In this document: positions 32,615-41,081 of the stretch, in pieces
Layout of the letters: each line of letters starts with the position of its first letter
Numbering within the stretch: the stretch's first letter is position 1
Assembly (NCBI GenBank): GCA_039815685.1
Contig: JBCBYV010000004.1
Coordinates: 1 to 64,000, forward strand
Source: Thermohalobaculum sp039815685
GTDB lineage: Bacteria > Pseudomonadota > Alphaproteobacteria > Rhodobacterales > Rhodobacteraceae
Direction of reading: 5' to 3'
Length of the DNA stretch: 64,000 bases
Program-made: the position numbers and the translations under genes
The notes under the pieces: model-generated
The model's database searches: none
What the model was told of the DNA's origin: nothing
The model's input: only the letters and a program-made list of their open reading frames with translations

Positions 32615-33391
32615 CTAGCTTTCGAAGAGTCGTAACCAGGCGAGCCCCTCGTCAGTGGTGGTGCGCGGACGATACTCCGCACCAAAATGGCCCCGATGGC
32701 CCAGCTGGGCGAGATCAGGCAGCAGGCGATCATAGGCGATCTCACCCTCGTCCGGCTCGGCACGGCTCGGGATCGCCGCGAACTGAATATGACCGACAAG
32801 CGATCCCACTTCCTCATAGAGCTTGGTCAGGTCTCCCTGCATGATCTGCAGGTGGTAGCAGTCGAACATGATCCGGATCTCGTCGCGACCGATCTCCCGG
32901 ATGAGCGCGGCGGCTTGCCAGGCATCCTTGAGGAAATAGCCGGGCGCATCGCGACGGTTGAGCGGCTCTATCAGCACGCCCATGCCATTCTCTGCGGCTC
33001 GATCCGCAGCGTAAGTGAGGTTCGCGCGGAAGGTCTCCGCCGCCGCTTCACCAGCCGCGAACCCCGCCATCACGTGCACAGCCCCCGCACCTATACGGAC
33101 GCCGTACTCGAAGGCTTCGTCGATGGCCGCACGCGCATCCGCCTCCCGGCCCGGCAGCGCGGAGAGCCCGTTCTCACCGGCTGCGGTATCGCCGCGCCGC
33201 GTGTTGAGGCCGAGGATCGGCAGCCCGGCCTCGCCCAGCACCGCGGCCAACTCAGCAGCGGGGACGTCATAGGGCCAGTGAAGCTCCACGGCCTCGAACC
33301 CAGCCGCTGCCGCTGCCCGGACGGCATCCGTCAAGGGCAGTTCGGTCCAGAGAAAACCGAGATTGGCCGAGAGCTTCACCGTCCGCGCCAT
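32615..33391 (-). CDS. Hydroxypyruvate isomerase-like TIM-barrel protein
   Basis: A 258-residue xylose-isomerase-like barrel. It opens VKLSANLGFLWTELPLTDAV, and VELHWPYD, GVLIEPLNRRDAPGYFL, IMFDCYHLQIMQGDL and HFGAEYRPR carry the expected metal ligands (Glu, Asp, His, Glu) of the Hyi/OtnI family, which interconvert hydroxypyruvate and tartronate semialdehyde or related 3-carbon or 4-carbon oxo acids. ATG 33391 has AGGAG six bases upstream. It follows a CmcJ-type oxygenase gene on the same strand. No glyoxylate carboligase or tartronate semialdehyde reductase gene is near, so the exact substrate is open. Confidence 0.83.
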   Translation of the reverse strand: MARTVKLSANLGFLWTELPLTDAVRAAAAAGFEAVELHWPYDVPAAELAAVLGEAGLPILGLNTRRGDTAAGENGLSALPGREADARAAIDEAFEYGVRIGAGAVHVMAGFAAGEAAAETFRANLTYAADRAAENGMGVLIEPLNRRDAPGYFLKDAWQAAALIREIGRDEIRIMFDCYHLQIMQGDLTKLYEEVGSLVGHIQFAAIPSRAEPDEGEIAYDRLLPDLAQLGHRGHFGAEYRPRTTTDEGLAWLRLFES

Positions 33392-33485
33392 TCCGTTCTC
33401 CTCTGCCTGCGTAGCGACATCCCATGGAGTCGGGACCATTGGTGAGTGGGCAGGGTTTTGTCGAGACTGGACGAAGGATCGGTTC

Positions 33486-34340
33486 TCAGCCGATCACCGC
33501 ATAGGTTCGGACTTCGATGCTCTCCCTTGCAGGTGCGACCGGGTCCTGGCCCGGGATCTCGAAGGCGGTGTGTGGCGTGAACTGCGCGCGTCCGTCATCG
33601 AGGCTGTCCCACCCCTTGATCAAGAGCACCTCGTCCCGCGTCATCTCGGGCGCCCAGTACCAGCGCTGCGCCGGGTTGTGCGTCAAGTGATAGATCTCGC
33701 CCACGCGGTCCGGGAACACCTGATCCGTGGCGACGAGGTCCCACACCTCGACCGTGCTCGCATCGGCCAGCGCCAGCGGCGCGCGCTTAACGGGCCCGGT
33801 GATCGGCCGCCAGACATTGATCTGAACAAGCCTCTTGCCCTCACCGAGCAGCCGGTCGACCTCCGCGTCGCCCAGCACGTCACGCGCCCGCTGCGGCCCG
33901 CTATTGGCGGTGTAGTCCACGTGGATGCGCGAGGCGACGCCGCGGGCACCGTCCTTGTTGGCGGCACCCTTCCCGCCATCGGAACGGCGCGTCGCGTCGA
34001 ACACGACGACCCGGCTCGCACCAAGCTCTGCCTTCAGCAGAGCCTCGACCTCGGCACGGTAGGCACCGCTAATCAGCTCATCGTCGTAGAGATCGCCCAC
34101 CGAGGTCGGCGCATGGCGGAGGGCGAACCCCTCGCGGTCCAGCGTGAACCGATCGGCATCCGCGCGGAGATCGGCGACCGGCACCGGATGCGTCTCCACC
34201 TCAAAGAGAAACGCGGCCTCCCCACCCGTATAGGCCTGGCTCAGGAAGCGCGGCTTCTCGGCCTGAGGCACGATGAAGGTGAGATCCGCTGTGATATCGG
34301 TCGTGCGGCTGCTGGCCGTCGTCTCGGTGATCGCGTTCAT
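33486..34340 (-). CDS. CmcJ/NvfI-family oxidoreductase
   Basis: A 284-residue protein of the CmcJ/NvfI family, known from cephamycin methoxylation partner CmcJ and fungal oxygenases. The stretch SRIHVDYTANSGPQRARDVL gives His140 and Asp142, and HTAFEIP gives His257, followed by arginines in ARESIEVRTYAV. This looks like the facial triad and 2-oxoglutarate-binding Arg of iron dioxygenases. NVWRPITGPVKRAPLALAD and WYWAPEMTRDEVLLIKGWDS are family blocks. It lies between a LysR gene (130 bases upstream) and the isomerase gene, all on the minus strand. The substrate is unknown and no secondary-metabolite cluster surrounds it. Confidence 0.8.
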   Translation of the reverse strand: MNAITETTASSRTTDITADLTFIVPQAEKPRFLSQAYTGGEAAFLFEVETHPVPVADLRADADRFTLDREGFALRHAPTSVGDLYDDELISGAYRAEVEALLKAELGASRVVVFDATRRSDGGKGAANKDGARGVASRIHVDYTANSGPQRARDVLGDAEVDRLLGEGKRLVQINVWRPITGPVKRAPLALADASTVEVWDLVATDQVFPDRVGEIYHLTHNPAQRWYWAPEMTRDEVLLIKGWDSLDDGRAQFTPHTAFEIPGQDPVAPARESIEVRTYAVIG

Positions 34341-34469
34341 TGGCTCCGTCCTCCGATCTGCCCCGGCGCCTTCGCGTTGCGCCGTCTGGCATGGGAGGTG
34401 GCAAGGGAACGCACCGCCTTCAAATGAGAGCTGCTCAGGTTGACTTGAGGATCCCTCAAGTCGCGGCGG

Positions 34470-35354
34470 TCAGAGGCGCGGGCCAAGCGCCTCCAGCCAC
34501 GCGGCGAGCCGGCGGGCCGCCGCCGTCGGCTCGATCCCGGCCGCGCGACAGAGGTGGTAGCCCGCGCCCGTGGGCCCGACACCGCCGAAAGGTGCCACGA
34601 GACGCCCATCTGCCAGTCGCTCCTCGATAAAGGGGGAGCGACCCATGGCGAGACCGTGCCCGCTCTCGGCGACCTGGAGCACCTGCTCGATCGAATCGAG
34701 CACGAGCGCGCCGGTGAGCGAGGGCTGCGCGAGGCCGCGGGCGCGCGCCCACTCCTCCCATTCACCCGGGATGCTGCGGTTGACGATGTAGCGGATGCCC
34801 TCGGGCAGCGCGTCGCCGACCGGCTCTGGCAGAAACCCGGGCGCTGCAACGGGCGTGGCGAGATCGTCGAAGAGGCGGATGGCCTCCACCCCCTCCCACG
34901 GGCCGCGACCGTAGCGGATGGCAAGGTCGACCTGATCGCGACCGAGTTCAAGCAATCTCGTTGTCAGGACCAGCTGCACCTCGACGCCCGGGTTCTCAGC
35001 TTCGAACCCGGCGAGCCGGGGGATGAGCCAGGTGGCGGCGAGCGATGGTGGCAGCGTGAGCCGCACGGCACGCCGTCCGCTGGCAGGCAACAGCGCCTCC
35101 GTCGCAGCCTCGATCTGCTGGAGTGCTGGCTCGATCCCGGCGAGATAGCGCTGCCCCTCCGCCGTCAGCCGAAGCCGCCCGGTGGAACGGTCGAAGAGCG
35201 GGACGTGCAGCGCCTCCTCGAGCTGACGGATCCGGTGGCTCACCGCGCTCTCGGTCACGCCTAACGATGCGGCAGCCTCCAAAAGCCGGGCATGGCGCGC
35301 CGCCGCCCGAAAGGCGAGGAGCGCACCGAGCGTGGGGAGGGTAGGATCGGCCAT
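34470..35354 (-). CDS. LysR-type regulator (GcvA-like)
   Basis: A 294-residue LysR-family transcription factor. The HTH is at about residues 8-65 (LGALLAFRAAARHARLLEAA, SLGVTESAVSHRIRQLEEAL, LFDRSTGRLRLTAEGQRYL). The effector domain with LTLPPSLAATWLIPRLAGFE and DLAIRYGRGPWEGVEA is most like the GcvA/AmpR subgroup. ATG 35354 places the HTH at the N-terminus; the longer frame to 35474 lacks support. It lies upstream of the CmcJ-type gene on the same strand and is divergent from the multicopper oxidase gene, so either could be its target. Confidence 0.88.
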   Translation of the reverse strand: MADPTLPTLGALLAFRAAARHARLLEAAASLGVTESAVSHRIRQLEEALHVPLFDRSTGRLRLTAEGQRYLAGIEPALQQIEAATEALLPASGRRAVRLTLPPSLAATWLIPRLAGFEAENPGVEVQLVLTTRLLELGRDQVDLAIRYGRGPWEGVEAIRLFDDLATPVAAPGFLPEPVGDALPEGIRYIVNRSIPGEWEEWARARGLAQPSLTGALVLDSIEQVLQVAESGHGLAMGRSPFIEERLADGRLVAPFGGVGPTGAGYHLCRAAGIEPTAAARRLAAWLEALGPRL

Positions 35355-35595
35355 CGGGGCGCTATAGCGCTGCCTTGAGGCAGTGTCGCCCATGATCGCG
35401 CGGGTTGGGGGTGCTGAGCCCGCAAGAACCCGCAGGAAACCTCGAAGGGCGACGATGGATCGCGATGCGAGCATCGAATGTGAGCCGCGACCGGCGCAGA
35501 GACCCGACCGCGCGCCTCACGGACATTCCGACGCGCATACTTGGTGATCCGCACCCGCAAGCGTAGATGGAGTGGGAGCGGGACAGGAGGCGCAG

Positions 35596-36999
35596 ATGCC
35601 GACACGTAGACAGATCCTCGCTGGCTCCATGGCCACCGCCGGTGTGGGCATTGCAGGGCTCGGAGCACCGCTCCTCGCCGCCGTCCCGGAGCTGCGCATT
35701 CAGCCTGCGCGCTACCGGCTTCTCGAGGAGACCATCGGCGGGCTTGTCAGTCTCTCGCCCGACGCGCCCCCGCCGGTTCTGCGCCTCCGCCAAGGAGAGC
35801 CCTTCGAGGTTGATGTCAGCAACGCGCTCGACGATTTCACGGCGATGCACTGGCACGGAATCCGCGTTCCGAACGGCATGGACGGCGTGCCCTATCTCAC
35901 CCAGGTGCCCTTCGGCCGCGACGAGACCTTCCGCTACGCTTTCACGCCCGAAGACGCCGGCACCTATTGGTACCATCCACACTGCATGACAATGGATCAG
36001 ATGGCACGCGGGCTGACGGGCGTCCTGGTGGTCGAGGAGACGGAGCCGCCGGGCTTCGACAGCGACTTGGCCCTAAACCTCCGCGATTTCCGGCTGGATG
36101 GGCGAGGGCAGCTTCGCGAGCGGCAATGGTCGGCGCGTGGTGCGGCGCGCGCCGGCACCCATGGCTCGGTGCTGACGGCGAACTGGGAGGTCACGCCTGT
36201 CTACGCAGCGCCTGCGGGCGGCCTCCTGCGGCTGCGGCTGGCGGCGACCGACCCCACGCGGATCTATCGCATATACCTGACCGATGCGGAGGGCGCGCCT
36301 CTGCCCGAGCCGGGCCGCATCATCGCAGTCGACGGTCATCCGATGCGCGAGGCGGTGCCGTGGCCGACTGAGGAAGCGCCGTTGCTGCTCTCGCCCGGCC
36401 AACGCGCCGACCTGGCACTGGCCGTGCCGGCGGAGGAGGGGCGCGAGATCCAGGTCTTCACCGACCGCCCCGGCCCGGCCCATTTGCTCGCGCGGCTGCG
36501 CGCAGAGGGGACCAATGCCGGCCGGTCCCTCGCCGAACTTCGACCGCTCGCGCCCAACCCGCTATCGGAGCCGGATCTCGCGGCGGCCGAGGTCGTCGAG
36601 TTCGTCTTCGGCTGGTCGCCCGAGGAGAGCGTGCAGGACAACGGCTTCTGCGGCACGCTCGGCTACACCTTCTGGTCGATCAACCGGGAGCCGTGGCCCG
36701 GCGATGCGGCCAAGGGCACGGGCCCCCTCGCCACCCTCAAGCTCGGCCGCAGCTACATCCTGCGGCTCCGCAACGAGAGCCCGAACGACCACCCCATCCA
36801 CCTGCACGGGCTCACCTTCAGACCCGTGCAGTCGAACCGCCGCAAGGTCGCGGGAAACTGGACGGACACAGCGCTGCTCCTCGAAGGGGAGACCATGGAC
36901 GTCGCCCTCGTCGCGGACAATCCGGGCAACTGGGCCTTTCACTGCCATGTCATCGAACACCAGAAGACCGGGCTCGCCGGCTATCTTCGCGTCGAATAG
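35596..36999 (+). CDS. Tat-exported multicopper oxidase
   Basis: A 467-residue periplasmic multicopper oxidase. It has a Tat-type signal (PTRRQILAGS, then a hydrophobic stretch to AAVPEL) and four copper-ligand blocks: HWHGIRV, WYHPHC, HPIHLHG and HCHVIEHQKTGL. The residue after the last Gly is Leu, not Met, at the type 1 axial position, which usually goes with a higher redox potential. There is no Met-rich CueO-like insert. AGGAGG lies six bases before ATG 35596. Substrates of this group include Cu(I), phenolics and metals; none can be singled out. The gene stands alone between divergent and convergent neighbours. Confidence 0.9.
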   Translation: MPTRRQILAGSMATAGVGIAGLGAPLLAAVPELRIQPARYRLLEETIGGLVSLSPDAPPPVLRLRQGEPFEVDVSNALDDFTAMHWHGIRVPNGMDGVPYLTQVPFGRDETFRYAFTPEDAGTYWYHPHCMTMDQMARGLTGVLVVEETEPPGFDSDLALNLRDFRLDGRGQLRERQWSARGAARAGTHGSVLTANWEVTPVYAAPAGGLLRLRLAATDPTRIYRIYLTDAEGAPLPEPGRIIAVDGHPMREAVPWPTEEAPLLLSPGQRADLALAVPAEEGREIQVFTDRPGPAHLLARLRAEGTNAGRSLAELRPLAPNPLSEPDLAAAEVVEFVFGWSPEESVQDNGFCGTLGYTFWSINREPWPGDAAKGTGPLATLKLGRSYILRLRNESPNDHPIHLHGLTFRPVQSNRRKVAGNWTDTALLLEGETMDVALVADNPGNWAFHCHVIEHQKTGLAGYLRVE

Positions 37000-37017
37000 G
37001 AGCTGCCGACGCCGCGG

Positions 37018-38721
37018 TCAGGCGGCCGGCGCTGCGACCTTGTCGATGCCCGGCATCAACCTCAGCAGGTGACGCGAGTAGTCGGACTGCGGCGCCTTGA
37101 AAAGCTGCTCGGTCTCTGCAACCTCCAGCATGCGCCCGGACTTCATCACGCCGACCCGGTCGCACATCTGCCGGATCACCGGCAGATCGTGACTGATAAA
37201 GAGCAACGTCAGCCGCAGCTCTTCCTGCAAGTCCTTCAGAAGGTTCAGGATCTGCGCCTGGATCGAGACGTCGAGCGCCGATGTGGGCTCGTCGCAGATC
37301 AGGAACCGTGGCCGTGTGGCAAGCGCCCGGGCGATCGAGATCCGCTGGCGCTGACCACCGGAGAACTCGTGCGGGAACCGCAGCGCAGCGCTCCGGCCGA
37401 GGCCGACATGCTCGAGCAGATCGGCGACAATCTCGCGTGCCTCCGCCGCGTCCGAGGCGAGGCCGTGCAGGAAGATCGGCTCCGCCACGATGTCACCGAC
37501 CTGCATGCGCGGGTTGAGGCTGGAATAGGGATCCTGGAAGATCATCTGGATCTGTCGGCGATGGCGGTTGAGCGCGCGCCGATCCGCGATCTGGGTCAGG
37601 TCTACGCCGCCGAAGCGGATCGCGCCGCCGCTGCTCGGGTAAAGCCCGGTCACCAGCCGTGCGATGGTGGATTTGCCGGAGCCCGACTCGCCCACAATGC
37701 CGAAGCTCTCGCCCGGGCGCACCGTGAAGCTCACATCGTCGACCGCGACGATGTCTCGACGCCGCAGCAGCGTGCCCGAACGGAAGACCTTGCTCAGCCC
37801 CTCGATCTCGAGCGCATCGCCCTCCTCCCCGCTATCCCGCTCGCGCCCGAGCCAGTGGGTGGCAAGGTCGATGGGTTCGCGCGCGTGCTCTTCGGCCTCG
37901 ATGTACTCGACCACCGGAAAGCGCTCGATCCGCCGGTTCGAGGGCGGCACGGCGGCGATCAGGCTGCGGGTGTAGTCGTGCTCGGGCTCGCGCAGGATCT
38001 TGGCGGTCGGTCCAACCTCCACCACGTCGCCCCGATACATCACCGCCACCCGGTCCGCCGTCTCGGCGATAACGCCCATGTCGTGGGTGATCAGGATCAT
38101 GCCGACACCCCGCTCGCGCACGAGCCCGCGCAGAAGACCAAGGATCTGCGCCTGGATCGAGACATCGAGCGCAGTCGTTGGCTCATCGGCGATGATCATC
38201 TCCGGATCGGCGCACAGCGCTAGGGCGATCACCACCCGCTGGCGCATGCCGCCCGAGAACTGATGTGGATAGTCGTCCATGCGGGAGGCAGGATCAGGTA
38301 TGCCCACCTGATCGAGCAGGCTCTCCGCCCTGCGCCGCGCCTCCCGGTTGCCGATGGGCAAATGCGTGCGCATGGTCTCGACGAGCTGGTCGGCGATCGT
38401 CATCAGCGGATTGAGCGAGGTCTGCGGGTCCTGAAAGATCATCGCGATGCGGTCGCCGCGCAGCCCGCGCATCGCGTCCGGGTCGTCGAGCGGCAGCACT
38501 TCGCCTTCGAGACGGATGGTCCCCCGGCTCATCTCCCCAGGCGGCTCGATCAGGCCCATCGCGGCGTTGCCGATAGTGGACTTGCCCGCACCCGACTCTC
38601 CGACAACGCCCAGGATCTCGCCCGCCGCTACCTCGAGATCGATGCCCCGCACAGCCGCAACATCGCCGCGACGCGAGCGAAACCTTATCTCAAGTCCTTT
38701 AATGGAAAGCCGTGCCGTCAT
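37018..38721 (-). CDS. Oligopeptide-type ABC transporter, fused double ATPase
   Basis: A 567-residue protein with two OppD/OppF-type ATPase domains in one chain. The first (about 5-265) has GESGAGKST, IFQDPQTSLNPLMTI, FSGGMRQRVVIALAL and IIADEPTTALDVS. The second (about 305-560) has GESGSGKST, IFQDPYSSLNPRMQV, FSGGQRQRISIARAL and ICDEPTSALDVS. All catalytic motifs look intact. Such double ATPases (GsiA/YejF-like) normally sit beside two permeases and a binding protein for peptides, glutathione or nickel; none is present here, so partners must be elsewhere. The start at 38721 removes an unsupported 19-residue extension. Confidence 0.9.
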   Translation of the reverse strand: MTARLSIKGLEIRFRSRRGDVAAVRGIDLEVAAGEILGVVGESGAGKSTIGNAAMGLIEPPGEMSRGTIRLEGEVLPLDDPDAMRGLRGDRIAMIFQDPQTSLNPLMTIADQLVETMRTHLPIGNREARRRAESLLDQVGIPDPASRMDDYPHQFSGGMRQRVVIALALCADPEMIIADEPTTALDVSIQAQILGLLRGLVRERGVGMILITHDMGVIAETADRVAVMYRGDVVEVGPTAKILREPEHDYTRSLIAAVPPSNRRIERFPVVEYIEAEEHAREPIDLATHWLGRERDSGEEGDALEIEGLSKVFRSGTLLRRRDIVAVDDVSFTVRPGESFGIVGESGSGKSTIARLVTGLYPSSGGAIRFGGVDLTQIADRRALNRHRRQIQMIFQDPYSSLNPRMQVGDIVAEPIFLHGLASDAAEAREIVADLLEHVGLGRSAALRFPHEFSGGQRQRISIARALATRPRFLICDEPTSALDVSIQAQILNLLKDLQEELRLTLLFISHDLPVIRQMCDRVGVMKSGRMLEVAETEQLFKAPQSDYSRHLLRLMPGIDKVAAPAA

Positions 38722-38930
38722 CGAGCCGTCCGATCTCGCCCCTCGTGAAGCCGGACCCCCGGCATCCTTGCCGCGCATAGCAGGACATGCGCAGCGATCC
38801 CAGATGCCTTGGCGCGGTCGGCGGTCTCACAGCCTCGGTTTCCCTATCCCGCGCCGATCCAATGGCCGCCCGTCCACGGAGCGGCACGTCGTCGTCGCCA
38901 TCGCGGCTTGGACATCGAGCGCACCGCTTC

Positions 38931-39974
38931 TCAGAGCACCCGCTGAAGATCGCCGAACTCGGCCCAAAGCCGGGTTGCAGTTTCGGGATCGAGGTAGTGA
39001 TCCACCCGGCCACGCACATGCTCGACAAGGGCGGCCTCGCTTCGGTCCGCCGACCAGTCCTCGCCGGCCGCATCCCGCTGCGCCGCCGCGCCCGACAGCA
39101 CCCGCCACTTCGCACACCATGTCATGGACCAAAGCCACATGGCCCGGCGGAGCGGCAGGAGCCAGTCGGCGGGCGCGCCCGTGAGGCTCAGCCAGCGCCG
39201 ATAGGCAGCCGCCACCTGTGCGCCGTCGAGCACCGCATGGCTCGCCACATCCCAGGTCGTCGAGGTGTAGAGGGTCGCATGCGCCAGATCGAGCTCGGGC
39301 GCCGAGTAACGGCATTTCTCCAGATCGACGAGCACCGCACGCCCGTCTGGCCGCAGGATGAAGTTGCCAGGATGGGCGTCGAACGAGATGAGCCTCGGCT
39401 CCGGCCGCGCTTCCGAACGAACGAGCGCCGCCAGCCCGGCGATGCCCTCCTCGAGCACGCGGCGCGTCTCCGGCGCAACGGCCGCGCGGTCCAGATAATC
39501 CGCCTGTGCCGCAATCTCGGCATGAAGGTCCGCAAGCGGGTCGGAAGGCGCTAGCAGAGGCGGCCGCGCGGCGATCTCGGGTACCGGCAGCGCATGGATC
39601 GCCGCCAGGGCATCGATGAGAGCGTCGAGGTCGTCGGGCAGCCCTGCCGGTCCACCGGGGATCTCCTCGACCACCAGACCACCCCTCGGGAGCGCGGGCG
39701 TCGGCGGAAGGACGGCGTGGAGGCTCGGCGCATGGCCGCTGGCAGACGACCTCTCATAACACGCCGCCTGATAGGCGAGGTTTTCCTCCACGCCGAGCTG
39801 CATCTGGCTCTGCTTCGGCAAGCGCGCGACGAGACCGCGATCGCGCATCCGAAAATGCAGATGCGCAAGCCCGGTATCCGCCATCGCCTCCGGCTCGCCT
39901 TCGATCCTCGCGACCGCAAGCGACGCCCGCAACGCCGCCAAGATCTCTTGATGTCCAGCCTCAGCCGCCCGCAT
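38931..39974 (-). CDS. APH/choline-kinase-family phosphotransferase
   Basis: A 347-residue protein of the aminoglycoside phosphotransferase/choline kinase superfamily. The catalytic loop is ISFDAHPGNFILR (Asp and Asn) and the metal-binding Asp is in VLVDLEKCRYSAPELDLAHA. The C-terminal third is Trp-rich (MWLWSMTWCAKW). Such proteins phosphorylate small alcohols such as choline, ethanolamine, homoserine or sugars, and antibiotics in a few cases. Nothing here identifies the substrate. ATG 39974 is used; TTG 39977 is adjacent. It is upstream of the double ABC ATPase on the same strand, with a 209-base gap. Confidence 0.78.
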   Translation of the reverse strand: MRAAEAGHQEILAALRASLAVARIEGEPEAMADTGLAHLHFRMRDRGLVARLPKQSQMQLGVEENLAYQAACYERSSASGHAPSLHAVLPPTPALPRGGLVVEEIPGGPAGLPDDLDALIDALAAIHALPVPEIAARPPLLAPSDPLADLHAEIAAQADYLDRAAVAPETRRVLEEGIAGLAALVRSEARPEPRLISFDAHPGNFILRPDGRAVLVDLEKCRYSAPELDLAHATLYTSTTWDVASHAVLDGAQVAAAYRRWLSLTGAPADWLLPLRRAMWLWSMTWCAKWRVLSGAAAQRDAAGEDWSADRSEAALVEHVRGRVDHYLDPETATRLWAEFGDLQRVL

Positions 39975-40102
39975 CAACGCACCCGCCCAACAACCATCTC
40001 GCCACCACCCATCAGGAGCACGGAAATCAACGAGCTACAACGCTTCCGCAAGCGCCGGCCGACGGCGCAGCAAGAGCTCAGAACCTAGTCATCATGAGTA
40101 GA

Positions 40103-40178
40103 TGGTGGGCGGTGGCAGGCTCGAACTGCCGACCCCAGCGATGTGAACACTGTGCTCTACCAACTGAGCTAACCGCCC
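40103..40178 (-). tRNA. tRNA-Val (anticodon CAC)
   Basis: A 76-base cloverleaf can be folded on the minus strand. It has a 7-bp acceptor stem (GGGCGGT/ACCGCCC), D arm GCTCAGTTGGTAGAGC, anticodon stem CAGTG/CGCTG with loop TTCACAT, and T arm with TTCGAGC. Discriminator A is followed by an encoded CCA. Anticodon CAC at 40143-40145 reads GUG, valine. Confidence 0.97.
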
Positions 40179-40252
40179 GCCGGTCGCGCTTATGCTGCGA
40201 AGAATGACGGTGGTCAAGCGATCTTGCGGGCGGGCGCAGACCGCGCGGACGG

Positions 40253-40930
40253 TCACGCCGGGCTCAGGCGCTGGAGGAGGTCGGCGACTTCGTGGAAACC
40301 GGCGGCGACCGCCTCGGGGGCGAGGGCATGCAGCGGCTCAGCGGCGAAGCCGTGCGCCATCAGGATGCAGGGCACGCCTGCGGCTCGCGCTGTCTCCCGG
40401 TCAGTCAGCGTGTCTCCCAGCATAACCGAACGCGCAGGGTCTGCACCGATCCTGCGTGCGGTCTCGCGGAAATGCTCCGGATCGGGCTTACGGACGGGCA
40501 GGCTGTCGGCGCCAAGAACAGCACCGAAACGGTGCATCAGATCGAGCTCGTCCAGCAGGATGTGCGCCAGCCTCTCGGGCTTGTTCGTACAGACGCCGAG
40601 GCGCCAGCCCGCTGCCTCCAGCGCATCGAGGCAGGCATCGAGACCCTCGAAGGGCTGCGTGTGGACGGCGATGGCCGCCTCATAGGCCTCCAGCAGACCA
40701 GGATAGAGCCGCGTGAAGAGTGCGTCGCTCTCTGGCGCCTCGGGGTCCCTGCCGGCCCGGGCGAGAGAGACACGGATCATCGAGCGGCCGCCACGACCGG
40801 CCGCCGCCCGGTCCTCTTCGAGCGTGAGAAGCGGCAAGCCCTCGGGCCCCAGCACCGTATTGGCCGCGGCCAGAAGGTCGGCAGCCGTGTCGGCGATGGT
40901 GCCGTCGAGATCGAAGATTGCCCCGCGCAT
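40253..40930 (-). CDS. gph: HAD-family phosphatase, phosphoglycolate phosphatase-like
   Basis: A 225-residue HAD hydrolase with motif I FDLDGTIADT (nucleophile Asp), motif II in VCTNKPERLA, Lys in LPVRKPDPEHF and motif IV MLGDTLTDRETARAAG. The cap domain is of the helical type seen in Gph, which removes phosphoglycolate. A GGGAGGGAG ribosome site precedes ATG 40930. It is divergent from glmU with about 150 bases between, a layout seen in other alphaproteobacteria. Other HAD substrates cannot be excluded. Confidence 0.85.
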   Translation of the reverse strand: MRGAIFDLDGTIADTAADLLAAANTVLGPEGLPLLTLEEDRAAAGRGGRSMIRVSLARAGRDPEAPESDALFTRLYPGLLEAYEAAIAVHTQPFEGLDACLDALEAAGWRLGVCTNKPERLAHILLDELDLMHRFGAVLGADSLPVRKPDPEHFRETARRIGADPARSVMLGDTLTDRETARAAGVPCILMAHGFAAEPLHALAPEAVAAGFHEVADLLQRLSPA

Positions 40931-41081
40931 GCGCTCCCTCCCTGGCCCTGCCCGCCAGCGCGGGCGCGCCCTCAATAGGCGGCGACTGAAACCGAGGGAA
41001 ATGAAAACTTACCGTCTGGGCGGGATGTGCTTGGCCGGAGCCCCTTCCACGCCGCCCAACCTTGCGGCTAAGGAGCGCGCC

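Noticed and set aside
40103..40178. tRNA as an integration site for a genomic island
   Set aside because: No integrase gene or repeated tRNA 3' end was found on either side; the flanks are ordinary chromosomal genes.
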